Shown one piece after another: positions 36,765-44,732 of a stretch of 64,000 nt of DNA. This DNA comes from Halobacterium sp. CBA1132. Its GTDB lineage: Archaea; Halobacteriota; Halobacteria; Halobacteriales; Halobacteriaceae. The stretch lies in assembly GCF_001485535.1 (NCBI RefSeq), contig NZ_BCMZ01000001.1:2480001-2544000 (forward strand), in the 5' to 3' direction. The translations under genes and the position numbers were made by a program. A model generated the notes under the pieces. It ran no database searches and was not told the DNA's origin. It was given only the letters and a program-made list of their open reading frames with translations. Every line of letters starts with the position of its first letter. Position 1 is the first letter of the stretch.

Positions 36765-38420
36765 CTACGAGAACTTCCGGACCGTCACGTCAAGCGTGTC
36801 CAAGTCGAGGATGGGCGCGGTGGCGACGTCGGGGTCGATGTTGACCGACTTCTGGAACTCCGTCTGGTGTTGCCAGCACCCGGAGTTGACCATTCGGACG
36901 TTGTGGTAGCCGCCGACGCCGAGCTTGTGGACGTGGCCGGTGTGGAAGACGTCCGGGGCCTCGTCGATGACGAGGAAGTCCTCTTTCTCGGGGGCGACCC
37001 GGGTGCGGCCGCCGAACTGGGGGGCGACGTGGCGTTTCTTCAGGAGTTGCTCCATCGCCCGGTGGGGCGCGTCGTAGGAGATGTCGTCGCCGGGGTACTC
37101 GGCGATGATTTCGTCGATGGAGACGCCGTGGTACATGAGCACGTCGACGCCTTCGAGCGTGACCGTGGAGGGGTTGCCCGTGAACCGGGCGTCGTGAGCG
37201 CTCATGATGTCCCTGAGTTCCTCGTCGAAGGCCGGCTGGGGTTCCGCGAGGCGGACGGCGTCGTGGTTCCCGGGAATCATCACGATCTCCATGTCCCCGG
37301 GGACGTCTTTGAGATGTTCGGCGAACGTCTCGTACTGGTCGTAGATGTCGACGATGTCCAGTTCCTCGTCCTGGTCGGGGTAGACGCCGACGCCCTCGAC
37401 CATGTCGCCAGCGATGAGGAGGTACTCCACGGAGTCGGCTTCCTCGGTGTGGAGCCAGTCTGCGAACGCGCTCCACGCGTCGGCGGCGAACTCCTGGCTG
37501 CCGACGTGGACATCGGAGACGAGCGCGGCCTGCACGTGGCGGTCCGCCGTCGACGGGCGGTGCGTGCGCGGAATGTCCGGGAAGTGGAGGTCGTCCGCGA
37601 ACAGGATGCCGCCGTCGTCGGAGATGGTGCCCTCGACGGCGATGACTTCGTCCGTGAGGAGTTCGTCGACGTGGGCGGCGATGTCGCGGTCTTTCATCAC
37701 GAGCGTCGGGAAGACGCCGTTCGTGTCCTCGACTTCGACGAGCCAGTGGCCGCTGGCGGTCGAGCGGATGTCGTTGACCATGCCGACGACGGCGGCCTCG
37801 CTGCCGCCGGGCATCGAGTCGAGGGCGTCCGTCGGGCGGTGGTTGACACGCCCACGGAGCTTTTTCGAGAGGCGGTCGTAGCGGTCGCGGAACGTCGCGA
37901 CGAAGTCGGCGTACTCGCCGGTTCCGGTCGACTCGCCGGTGATGTCACCGTCGATTTCGACGCTTCGTTGAGAGTCGTCGCGGGCCTCGCGGCCGTCCCG
38001 TCGCCCCGCCGCATTCCGCCCTTCGTCCACCCCCATTGTTTCAACTGGAGGGGATGTCTCCGTCTGTGGAATATCGCGAGAAGAGTCTCCAGTCGAATTG
38101 TTGGTGGAGGTGGTCGGGTCGGTCCGGTCAGTCGTCTCGGCAGTGGTCGACGCGTTCGAGGTCTCCGCCGCATCCGTGGGAGCGGTCGGGTCCTGGGAAT
38201 CTGCCCCGTCCGCAGGAGTACTCGGCGCCGCGCCGTCGAGCACCCCGCGAACGTGGTCAGTGGTTAGCGTCAGCGCGTCGTCGGGCGCGGCGTCGACCGC
38301 GCGCTCGACCGCGGCAGCGGGGTCGCTCGCCCGCGCGAGCAGCGTCACGGCCTCGCGCTCCGCGTTGTACCCCCGGCTGGTGAGCTCGCGGACGACCCGG
38401 ACCGGAGGTTCTCGTGGCAC
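36765..38420 (-). CDS. polB: DNA polymerase D small subunit (DP1), 3'-5' exonuclease
   Basis: This 551-residue protein is the exonuclease subunit of the archaeal replicative polymerase PolD. The start is a GTG (38418-38420) giving the conserved PREPPVRVVRELTSRGYNAEREAV. After an OB fold come the calcineurin-like nuclease motifs: LVSDVHVGSQ, IAGDMVEGVG, IPGNHDAVR, LMYHGVSIDE and FHTGHVHKLG, with all metal ligands present. A long S/T/D/E linker (about 65-170) precedes the core. The gene lies 4 kb from the orc1/oriC region. Confidence 0.96.
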   Translation of the reverse strand: MPREPPVRVVRELTSRGYNAEREAVTLLARASDPAAAVERAVDAAPDDALTLTTDHVRGVLDGAAPSTPADGADSQDPTAPTDAAETSNASTTAETTDRTDPTTSTNNSTGDSSRDIPQTETSPPVETMGVDEGRNAAGRRDGREARDDSQRSVEIDGDITGESTGTGEYADFVATFRDRYDRLSKKLRGRVNHRPTDALDSMPGGSEAAVVGMVNDIRSTASGHWLVEVEDTNGVFPTLVMKDRDIAAHVDELLTDEVIAVEGTISDDGGILFADDLHFPDIPRTHRPSTADRHVQAALVSDVHVGSQEFAADAWSAFADWLHTEEADSVEYLLIAGDMVEGVGVYPDQDEELDIVDIYDQYETFAEHLKDVPGDMEIVMIPGNHDAVRLAEPQPAFDEELRDIMSAHDARFTGNPSTVTLEGVDVLMYHGVSIDEIIAEYPGDDISYDAPHRAMEQLLKKRHVAPQFGGRTRVAPEKEDFLVIDEAPDVFHTGHVHKLGVGGYHNVRMVNSGCWQHQTEFQKSVNIDPDVATAPILDLDTLDVTVRKFS

Positions 38421-38505
38421 ACCACGTCAGCACGGCGAGCGCGAGCAAAAGCATGGCGGTCCGCGAGGGGAAAGTTGAAACACCGGACCAGCGAACTCCG
38501 AGTAG

Positions 38506-39285
38506 ATGACCAACGGCGACGACGTGCCCGACCCCCGCGGCGGCCCGCGGGCCGCGCTCGTCTGGTTCCTCCGCACCGACCACGGCGCCGTGATGTTCGT
38601 CCGCGAAGCCGCCAGCAGCGCGCTCACCGTCGCCATGGTCGGCCTGCTGTTGTTCTCGGTCAGCGGCGTCTGGCCGCCGCTGGTCGCCGTCGAGAGCGGC
38701 AGCATGCAGCCGAACATGGAGAAAGGCGACCTCGTGTTCGTGATGGAAGAACAGCGGTTCGCCCCCGAGTACGCCACCGGCGACACCGGCGTCGTCACTC
38801 ACGCTGACGCCACCGGCCACGACTACCGGCAGTTCGGCGGCTTCGGGGACGTCATCGTCTACAAGCCGTACGGGAACGCGCGGGAGACGCCGGTGATACA
38901 CCGCGCGCGCTTCTGGGTGGACGACGGCGAGAACTGGTACTCGAAGGCCGACCCAGAGTACGTCGACGCCAGCAGTTGCGACGAACTCCGGAACTGTCCC
39001 GCGCCCCACGCCGGCTTCATCACGAAGGGCGACAACTCGGTGACCAACGACTACTACGACCAGACGCGGGGCATCTCCAGCCCCGTCAAGCCCGCGTGGG
39101 TGAAAGGGACCGCCGAATATCGCGTTCCGTACCTCGGCTGGGTGCGGCTGACGTTTGCCGGTACTCTCACGCCGGGCACGGCGACTGCCGACACCGAAGC
39201 GGTGGGCGGAGTCGAACCGTCACCTGCGGACACGAATTCGACTTCGGGGAACGCGTCGGCCGTCGCGCTCACGCCGCTGACGTGA
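38506..39285 (+). CDS. Signal peptidase I (archaeal/ER type)
   Basis: This 259-residue membrane protease cleaves signal peptides from exported proteins. One N-terminal transmembrane segment (about 36-56) precedes the catalytic region. The serine is S66 in VESGSMQPN; the archaeal general-base histidine is H132 in PVIHRAR, replacing bacterial Lys; D176/D182 are in KGDNSVTND. The C-terminal tail is low-complexity T/S/A-rich. The gene is divergent from polB with 85 bases between. Haloarchaea have Sec11a and Sec11b paralogues; I cannot tell which this is. Confidence 0.9.
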   Translation: MTNGDDVPDPRGGPRAALVWFLRTDHGAVMFVREAASSALTVAMVGLLLFSVSGVWPPLVAVESGSMQPNMEKGDLVFVMEEQRFAPEYATGDTGVVTHADATGHDYRQFGGFGDVIVYKPYGNARETPVIHRARFWVDDGENWYSKADPEYVDASSCDELRNCPAPHAGFITKGDNSVTNDYYDQTRGISSPVKPAWVKGTAEYRVPYLGWVRLTFAGTLTPGTATADTEAVGGVEPSPADTNSTSGNASAVALTPLT

Positions 39286-39342
39286 GAGACAGTCCCGGTT
39301 CGCGAGGAAGAGAGGGTCGTCTTTTCGCGCGTGCATCATTCA

Positions 39343-39615
39343 CTAGTCGACGTACAGCGAGTAGACGATGACCGCGAATCCGACGGCCGTGAGTGCGCTC
39401 TCGGTCAACACCGCGAGCGTGCGCTCGACGGCGAGCACTTGGTCGGCGAGGCCCGCCAGCAGCGACCCGAGTGTCACGAACCCGAAACCGATTGCGAGCG
39501 ACCGCAGCGCCGGCGACCCGGTGCGCTTCCACGCCTTCAACGCGAAGTACGTGACCGCACCGCCGAGCGCGAGCGTGATTGTCTTCAGCGCAACGAGTGT
39601 CAAGTAGTGTGTCAT
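39343..39615 (-). CDS. Small three-helix membrane protein coupled to a HTH regulator (DUF7521-like)
   Basis: This 90-residue protein has three hydrophobic segments: 5-25, 41-60 and 66-87. It contains KTITLALGGAVTYFALKAWKRTG and ends VYSLYVD. Its start overlaps the stop of the regulator upstream (39612-39615, ATGA). Pairs of ArsR-like regulators and such membrane proteins recur in haloarchaea, and the membrane protein may act as a sensor or target (inference). Confidence 0.75.
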   Translation of the reverse strand: MTHYLTLVALKTITLALGGAVTYFALKAWKRTGSPALRSLAIGFGFVTLGSLLAGLADQVLAVERTLAVLTESALTAVGFAVIVYSLYVD

Positions 39616-39986
39616 GTCTCTTTGCTCACCTCCGCCCAGAGCGTTTCGAGGCGCTCGTCCGTGGACTGCGACGGCCGCGTGACGCCGACGTCGAGCGTGC
39701 GCTCCTCGTCGAGTTGGATGACGACCTCCTCGAAGACGAGGTCGTACTCCGTCGTGTGGTGGCCGTCCGGCTGGAGGACCGCCCGCTCCTCTAAGAGCGC
39801 GGCGTCAGTGAGGAGTTCGAGTTTCCGGTAGGTCGTCGACAGCGGGATGTCACACGCCTCCGAGAGGTCCTTGGCCGCCATCGGTTCGTCGAGCGCCTCG
39901 ATGATGCGTCTGCATCCCTCGTCGTCCAAGGCGTCGAGAACGGCCTGGAGTTCGGGAGCGTCGTCGGTCCCGAGCGGAGCACGCAT
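39612..39986 (-). CDS. ArsR-type winged helix-turn-helix regulator
   Basis: This 124-residue transcription regulator has a winged-HTH domain: LDDEGCRRIIEALDEPMAAKDLSEACDIPLSTTYRKLELLTDAALL, with the recognition helix PLSTTYRKLELL. I start at ATG 39984-39986; AGTTAAC at 40013-40019 on the minus strand is about 30 bases upstream. No metal-binding cysteines occur in the usual positions (only C26 and C46-type residues). Two direct repeats at 40033-40070 may be its operator. It is co-transcribed with the membrane protein at 39343-39615. Confidence 0.85.
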   Translation of the reverse strand: MRAPLGTDDAPELQAVLDALDDEGCRRIIEALDEPMAAKDLSEACDIPLSTTYRKLELLTDAALLEERAVLQPDGHHTTEYDLVFEEVVIQLDEERTLDVGVTRPSQSTDERLETLWAEVSKET

Positions 39987-40012
39987 CACTCCGTCTCTCG
40001 GCGGTACGGGGA

Positions 40013-40019
40013 GTTAACT
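40013..40019 (-). promoter_or_regulatory. TATA box of the regulator gene
   Basis: AGTTAAC on the minus strand is centred about 30 bases from the regulator ATG at 39986. Confidence 0.45.
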
Positions 40020-40032
40020 GGTCGTCCGATTT

Positions 40033-40070
40033 TCAGAGTCCGGGAACGTCGTTCTCAGATTCTGGGAACG
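40033..40070. promoter_or_regulatory. Direct-repeat operator candidate
   Basis: tcagagtccgggaacg (40033-40048) and tcagattctgggaacg (40055-40070) match in 13 of 16 bases, spaced by 22 bases (about two helical turns). They lie between the two divergent promoters of the ArsR-type regulator and doxX, and are the best candidate for a regulator binding site. Confidence 0.5.
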
Positions 40071-40100
40071 CGTTCCACGTCGCTGGAATCGGAGGCGCGG

Positions 40101-40107
40101 TTATACG
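40101..40107 (+). promoter_or_regulatory. TATA box of doxX
   Basis: ttatacg is centred about 40 bases before the ATG at 40144, leaving a short leader that carries a Shine-Dalgarno sequence. Confidence 0.5.
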
Positions 40108-40131
40108 GGTCGCGCGGCTACCTCCACACGT

Positions 40132-40139
40132 GAGGTGAT
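40132..40139 (+). promoter_or_regulatory. Shine-Dalgarno site of doxX
   Basis: gaggtgat, complementary to the 16S rRNA 3' end, sits 4 bases before the ATG at 40144. It decides the start MSYDAATPL over the ATG at 40138. Confidence 0.55.
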
Positions 40140-40143
40140 GGGA

Positions 40144-40662
40144 ATGTCATACGACGCGGCTACCCCCTTGAGGAACGACGTCAATTTCGAACTCTCGGGG
40201 CCGTGGGCGACGTACTGGGTCGCGATGCTTCGCGTGCTCACCGGCTGGTGGTTCTTCCACTCCGGGCTCGGAAAGCTCCTCGACAGCGGACTGAACTTCG
40301 GGGCGGCCGGCTATCTGCAGGGAATGAGCGGTACGACGCTCGGTCCCCTCGCGACGTTCCTCGCCGGATTCCCCGACCTCCTCGGCGCGCTCGTCCCGCT
40401 CGGAGAGACAGCCATCGGGCTCGGGCTCATGCTCGGCGTGCTCGTGCGCCTCGCGTCGTTCTTCGGCGTGTTCTTCATGAGCCTGTTCTTCGTCGGGAAC
40501 GGCAGTTTCGCGCACGGACTCGTCAACAGCGACCTGATGGGGATGCTGTTGTTCGTGACGATGATCGTGTTCGCGGCCGGCCGCTACTACGGTCTCGACG
40601 CCCTCATCGAGCGCACCGAGTTCGTCCAGAACCGCCCGCGGCTGAAGTACCTACTCGGCTAG
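40144..40662 (+). CDS. DoxX family membrane protein
   Basis: This 172-residue protein has four transmembrane helices: about 23-40, 62-86, 90-108 and 115-137. Conserved DoxX features are RVLTGWWFFHSGLGKLLDSG and GETAIGLGLMLGVLVRLASFFG. DoxX relates to the small subunit of a thiosulfate:quinone oxidoreductase in Acidianus, but most members act in unrelated ways, including redox stress. The start at 40144 is set by the Shine-Dalgarno sequence. The next gene also carries a strong one, a contrast with the leaderless genes around. Confidence 0.85.
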   Translation: MSYDAATPLRNDVNFELSGPWATYWVAMLRVLTGWWFFHSGLGKLLDSGLNFGAAGYLQGMSGTTLGPLATFLAGFPDLLGALVPLGETAIGLGLMLGVLVRLASFFGVFFMSLFFVGNGSFAHGLVNSDLMGMLLFVTMIVFAAGRYYGLDALIERTEFVQNRPRLKYLLG

Positions 40663-40669
40663 GAGGTGA
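40662..40669 (+). promoter_or_regulatory. Shine-Dalgarno site of the gene at 40676
   Basis: ggaggtga ends 6 bases before the ATG at 40676 and overlaps the stop region of doxX, so this gene is re-initiated in the same mRNA. Confidence 0.6.
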
Positions 40670-40675
40670 CATAAC

Positions 40676-40984
40676 ATGCAATCCAACGACGTCGACCTCG
40701 CGGACAGGCTCGCGATAGCGCTGAGCGGCGGCTTGCTGCTGCTCGGCGTCGTCGTCACCGGCCTGCTGGAATCGCTCGACGGCGCGCCCCGCGGCGCGGC
40801 GCCCGTGACCAACGACGCCGGCGAAGTGATAGCACAGCCGACCATCGACCCGAACATCCGGACGGCGCTGGTCGTCGCGGCGCTGCTCGTGTTGCTCGTG
40901 TACGCGCTCTACCGGGTCGCCGTCCCGCACGTGGGCACCACGAACTCCGGCGAGCCGACCACTGAGTCGTACCCGAGCGACTGA
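40676..40984 (+). CDS. Small two-helix membrane protein, partner of DoxX
   Basis: This 102-residue protein has hydrophobic segments at about 11-31 and 60-83 with a hydrophilic loop (ESLDGAPRGAAPVTND) between them. Its C-terminus is short and hydrophilic. It is 13 bases downstream of doxX, so the two are probably one unit. No family is recognised. Confidence 0.75.
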   Translation: MQSNDVDLADRLAIALSGGLLLLGVVVTGLLESLDGAPRGAAPVTNDAGEVIAQPTIDPNIRTALVVAALLVLLVYALYRVAVPHVGTTNSGEPTTESYPSD

Positions 40985-41150
40985 GAACAGAGAGCGGGAA
41001 CCGACCGTGCGACTCCCCTTTTGCGGGAAGCGTGACTGAGACTCCGCTTTTGCTGCTCGGTTCGAGAGTGTTTCGAGTGGACGGCCGTCGCTGCGCTATC
41101 GTCGTGTGTGGACGGGAAACGAAGGGGGTCGGAAACCGTGGAACGGGCGC

Positions 41151-42644
41151 TCAGTTGTCGAAGCGCGCCTGCACGAACGGCGTGACGTTCTCGATGTCGC
41201 TGAGCCGGGAGTCGGCTTCGAGGACGGCCTCGGTCTCCTCGACGGGCACCGACAGCGAGATTTCCTTCGTGCGGCCGTACCGGCCCTTCGAGACGACGAC
41301 GGCGTTCACGATGCCGAGCATGTCCAGTTCGCTGATGAGGTCGGTGACGCGGCGCTGCGTGAGCACGTCCGCGTCCAACTCGTCGCAGAGCGTCTTGTAG
41401 ATGTTGTAGACCTCGCCCGTGTTCACGTTGTGGACGCCGTTGTCTTCGAGGAGGAGGATGGCGTACAGGACGAGTTTGGACTGTGTGGGGAGCGTGCGCA
41501 CGACCTCGACCACGCGGTCGAGTTCGATCTTGTCCTGCGCGCGCCGCACGTTCGCCTCGGTGACCGAGTCAGACTGGTCGCGCTCGGCGAGTTCGCCGGC
41601 GGTCCGGAGGAGGTCGAGCGCGCGCCGTGCGTCCCCGTGCTCTTGGGCAGCGAACGCCGCGCACAGCGGAATGACGTCCTCGGAGAGCGCGTCCTGCTTG
41701 AACGCCACCTCCGAGCGGTGCTGGAGGATGTCGCGGAGTTGGTTGGCGTCGTACGGCGGGAAGACGATTTCCTCCTCGCCCAGCGAGGATTTGACGCGCG
41801 GGTCGAGGAAGTCCGTGAACTTCAGGTCGTTGCTGATGCCGATGATGGAGACGCGGGAGTTCTCCAACTCGGAGTTCATCCGTGAGAGATTGTAGAGCGT
41901 GTCGTCGCCGGACTTCTCGACGAGTTTGTCGATTTCGTCGAGCATGATGACCGCGACGCGCTCGACGTAGTCGACGGCCTCGAAGAAGCGCGCGTACACG
42001 CGGTCGGTCGGCCACCCAGTCATCGGGACGTCGTCCATTTCTGACTTCTCTTCGAGCAGCGCTTCGATGCGCTCGTCGACGGCTTCTACGGAGTCGAAGT
42101 CGAGGTGGTCGTCGTTGTCGTCGTCGGATTCGAGGGCGCTCGGGTTGTCCTCAGCGGCCTCCCGGAGTTCCTCCAGTTCCTCGACGCGCTGATCGATGAA
42201 CTCGCGGTTCTGCTCGATGAACGTGTTCGCGAGCTGCGCGAGCACGCGGTACTGGGTGTCCGTGACCTCGCAGTTGATGTACTCGACCTCGCAGGGGACG
42301 CTGTACTTCTGGGAGGTCTTCTCGAGTTCCTGGCTGACGAACTTCGCGCTCGCGGTCTTCCCAGTCCCAGTCTTCCCGTAGATGAGGATGTTCGACGGCG
42401 TCTCGCCGCGCAGCGCGGCGACGAGAATCGTCGCCATGTTGTTGATTTGGTCTTTGCGGTGGGGGAGTTCGTGCGGCGTGTACGACGGCCGCAGCACTTC
42501 CTTGTTCTCGAAGATGGGTTCGCCGCTGAGCAAGTCGTCGAACAGTCCCTCGTCGCCGTCCTCGTCTTCGAGGACGTCGTCGAGGTCCACCTCGAAGTCC
42601 CGGTCGGCGGTGCGTCGGCCGTCCGTCGTCGGTTCGTCAGACAT
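41151..42644 (-). CDS. orc1: Orc1/Cdc6 replication initiator
   Basis: This 497-residue AAA+ protein binds origin recognition boxes and loads the MCM helicase. Walker A GKTGTGKT is at 90-97 and Walker B VAVIMLDEID at 230-239. A long acidic insertion (about 150-205) and a winged-helix DNA-binding domain at the end (about 400-497, with LTQRRVTDLISELDMLGIVNAVVVSKGRYGRTK) complete it. I chose the ATG at 42642-42644 (MSDEPTTDGR). An ORB-like box at 42655-42675 starts just 11 bases upstream, so Orc1 probably controls its own gene. The origin lies upstream. Confidence 0.96.
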   Translation of the reverse strand: MSDEPTTDGRRTADRDFEVDLDDVLEDEDGDEGLFDDLLSGEPIFENKEVLRPSYTPHELPHRKDQINNMATILVAALRGETPSNILIYGKTGTGKTASAKFVSQELEKTSQKYSVPCEVEYINCEVTDTQYRVLAQLANTFIEQNREFIDQRVEELEELREAAEDNPSALESDDDNDDHLDFDSVEAVDERIEALLEEKSEMDDVPMTGWPTDRVYARFFEAVDYVERVAVIMLDEIDKLVEKSGDDTLYNLSRMNSELENSRVSIIGISNDLKFTDFLDPRVKSSLGEEEIVFPPYDANQLRDILQHRSEVAFKQDALSEDVIPLCAAFAAQEHGDARRALDLLRTAGELAERDQSDSVTEANVRRAQDKIELDRVVEVVRTLPTQSKLVLYAILLLEDNGVHNVNTGEVYNIYKTLCDELDADVLTQRRVTDLISELDMLGIVNAVVVSKGRYGRTKEISLSVPVEETEAVLEADSRLSDIENVTPFVQARFDN

Positions 42645-42654
42645 GATTTGCGGT

Positions 42655-42675
42655 GCCCCTTCGTTTCGTGTGGAG
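42655..42675 (-). promoter_or_regulatory. ORB-like box at the orc1 start
   Basis: On the minus strand the box reads ctccacacgaaacgaagggg, close to the main boxes except for one changed base in the first half. It lies immediately before the orc1 start codon. Confidence 0.6.
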
Positions 42676-43178
42676 AGCGCCGCGCGGAGAGAGGAAGCCA
42701 CAGACCGGCGCGAACGGGGCGTTCGAGGCGGTTCAGTGACCGGGCGCTCCAGTTGATGCAGATGAACTAATGGAAACGAGAGGGACTAATAAGTTTCGAT
42801 GGGGTCGAGCGAATGACGAAGTATCGAACACTGAATCGGTGGTGTCGAGCCCGAGAGTGAGAAAGTGACCGAGATGGTCGAATGGGAGGACACCACCGCT
42901 TGGAGATTGAAATTGGAGATTAGAGCTCGGAGATTGGGGTTCGCTCGGGCCACGTCGAGGAGAGTGTCGGAAACTCCTCGGACCGTGTTCGGGGACGAGG
43001 TCGGAGGTCGGGCATGGAGGTCCGGCATGGACGCCGCGGAGGGGAGTGTTTCGGGTGCGTGGTTCAGACTCACACTGAGTCTCGCGGGAGCGAACGAGCG
43101 GATCGAAGGGGTGGCTGAGGGGTGGTGGGAAGGAGTTGCATCCGAAACAGGGGGGTTGGGATGGGGGACAGGGGTCCG

Positions 43179-43206
43179 CCCCCCACCCCTTCGTTTCGAG
43201 TGGAAC
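43179..43206 (-). promoter_or_regulatory. Origin recognition box, minus orientation
   Basis: On the minus strand this box reads gttccactcgaaacgaaggg followed by gtgggggg. It is the inverted partner of the box at 43398-43426, and the two enclose the AT-rich core. Confidence 0.8.
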
Positions 43207-43235
43207 GGCAGAACAGCCCCGGGGGAGGGGCCACA

Positions 43236-43330
43236 ACGAGAGTTAGCTCTAGGGAAGAGAAAACACTAAGTGATATACTCAGAAACAGTAACCGCAATAT
43301 AGCCTAAACCGGATTTTGAGAGTGTGGTCT
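43236..43330. other. AT-rich duplex-unwinding element
   Basis: About 95 bases with clearly more A/T than the surroundings lie between the inverted ORBs, e.g. gaagagaaaacactaagtga and caatatagcc. They are the expected site of first strand opening. Confidence 0.6.
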
Positions 43331-43397
43331 GGTCTAGGACTAGTGACGTTCCCGCTGGAAACTCCCGTTCTGTCGCGGTCGTCCCACGGCGTCTCCT

Positions 43398-43426
43398 GTT
43401 TCCACTCGAAACGAAGGGGTGGGGGC
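43398..43426 (+). promoter_or_regulatory. Origin recognition box, plus orientation
   Basis: gtttccactcgaaacgaagg followed by ggtgggggc has the same core, tccactcgaaacgaaggggt, as the minus-strand box at 43179-43206. Confidence 0.8.
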
Positions 43427-43688
43427 CTGTCGACCTATCCTGCTAGCACACCTCACGGATCCTGGCCGACTATGGCCTGCTCCACACTCCTCACGAATCC
43501 CTCATCCCACTCCTCGTTCCCTGCTGACATTCCACCCCCTCCCTTCGCGTCGAACCGTCGTGGAGCGCACTCTCCTCTCTCGGGGGTGTGTCTGACGTAA
43601 GTTTAAGTCTACTCGGCGGTTCTACCGCAGCAACCGTTCGTATCCTGCGTCAAGCATACAAGGTGCGGGGTGCGTATGGAGGTTAAGG

Positions 43689-44333
43689 ATGGGACTGTTC
43701 GCAGAACTCAGAGACAGCATCTCACGGGTGTCGGCGAGCCTGTTTGCCGACGACTCGGAACCGAAACGAATCGGGATTTACGGCCCGCCGAACGCCGGCA
43801 AGACCACGCTCGCGAACCGCATCGCTCGCGACTGGACCGGCGACGCGGTCGGCCCGGAGAGCCACATCCCGCACGAGACGCGCCGCGCGCGCCGCAAGGA
43901 GAACGTCGAAATCAACCGCGACGGGAAGACCGTCAACATCGACATCGTCGACACGCCCGGCGTGACGACGAAAGTCGACTACTCGGAGTTCCTCGAGCAC
44001 GACATGGAGAAAGACGAGGCCGTGCGCCGCTCCCGCGAAGCCACCGAGGGCGTCGCGGAAGCGATGCACTGGCTGCGCGAGGACGTCGACGGCGTCATCT
44101 ACGTGCTGGACTCCACCGAGGACCCGTTCACGCAGGTGAACACGATGCTCATCGGCATCATCGAGAGCCGGGACCTGCCGGTGCTCATCCTCGCGAACAA
44201 GACCGACCTCGAGGGCTCGAACATCCAGCGCGTGTCGAACGCGTTCCCCCAACACGAGACGATTCCGCTCTCCGCGCTGGAGGGCGAGAACATGGACGAG
44301 GTCTACGAGAAGATCGCGGAGTACTTCGGGTGA
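43689..44333 (+). CDS. oapA: Origin-associated Era-like GTPase
   Basis: This 214-residue GTPase has G1 GPPNAGKT (32-39), G3 DTPG (88-91) and G4 NKTD (about 168-171). It resembles the small bacterial Era/Der-type GTPases. In haloarchaea this gene stays beside the orc1-linked origin with two partners, hence the Oap names (origin-associated proteins); a direct replication role is not proven. A Shine-Dalgarno ggaggt (43678-43683) precedes the ATG at 43689. The operon continues with oapB after 6 bases. Confidence 0.85.
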   Translation: MGLFAELRDSISRVSASLFADDSEPKRIGIYGPPNAGKTTLANRIARDWTGDAVGPESHIPHETRRARRKENVEINRDGKTVNIDIVDTPGVTTKVDYSEFLEHDMEKDEAVRRSREATEGVAEAMHWLREDVDGVIYVLDSTEDPFTQVNTMLIGIIESRDLPVLILANKTDLEGSNIQRVSNAFPQHETIPLSALEGENMDEVYEKIAEYFG

Positions 44334-44339
44334 CCCACG

Positions 44340-44732
44340 ATGCCTGAAACCACGAGCGAAGACGGACCCGGTGACGGCGTCCAAATCGACCTCATCAGCG
44401 CCGAACGGATGTCCGGGAAGACGTCCATGGAGAAGATTCGGATGATTCTGGACGGCGTCCGCGACGGCAAAATCGTCGTTCTGGAGGCCGGCCTCACGCC
44501 CGACGAGGAGTCGAAACTCATCGAGGTGACGATGAGCGAAATCAACCCGGACGGCTTCTCCGGCATCGAAATCGAGAGCTTCCCGCAGTCCGAGACCAGC
44601 AACACCGGCTTGCTCGGCCGCTTGATGGGCAAGCAGTCGACGTCGAAGCTCACGGTCGTCGGACCGGCGAACCAGATTCAGTCCCTCCACAAGGACGAGA
44701 CGCTCATCAGCGCGCTCGTGTCACGCAAGTAA
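44340..44732 (+). CDS. oapB: DUF2073 protein, origin-associated
   Basis: This 130-residue protein belongs to the archaeal DUF2073 group: core VQIDLISAERMSGKTSMEKIRMILDGVRDG and STSKLTVVGPANQIQSLHKDE. No enzyme motif is visible. It lies between the GTPase and the zinc-ribbon gene, a three-gene order kept in many euryarchaea; the GTPase probably uses it as partner. Its stop overlaps the next start (TAATG). Confidence 0.85.
   Translation: MPETTSEDGPGDGVQIDLISAERMSGKTSMEKIRMILDGVRDGKIVVLEAGLTPDEESKLIEVTMSEINPDGFSGIEIESFPQSETSNTGLLGRLMGKQSTSKLTVVGPANQIQSLHKDETLISALVSRK

Larger units (their letters stand above)
42645..43688. other. Replication origin (oriC) region
   Basis: This 1 kb gap between orc1 and oapA contains no gene I would support. 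It holds ORB boxes in inverted orientation (minus 43179-43206, plus 43398-43426), a box at the orc1 start (42655-42675) and a degenerate one at 43532-43554. An AT-rich core lies between the main pair (43236-43330, with gatatactc, caatatag and ggattttga), the likely unwinding element. G-tracts lie beside the minus box (43150-43175). This layout is that of haloarchaeal oriC1. Confidence 0.85.

Noticed and set aside
38035-38060. Another ORB-like sequence inside polB
   Set aside because: gtttcaactggagggg matches only part of the core and lacks the cgaaacg centre.
42865-43600. Small open frames inside the origin region
   Set aside because: They lie over ORB boxes and low-complexity DNA, have no promoter and no recognisable protein features.
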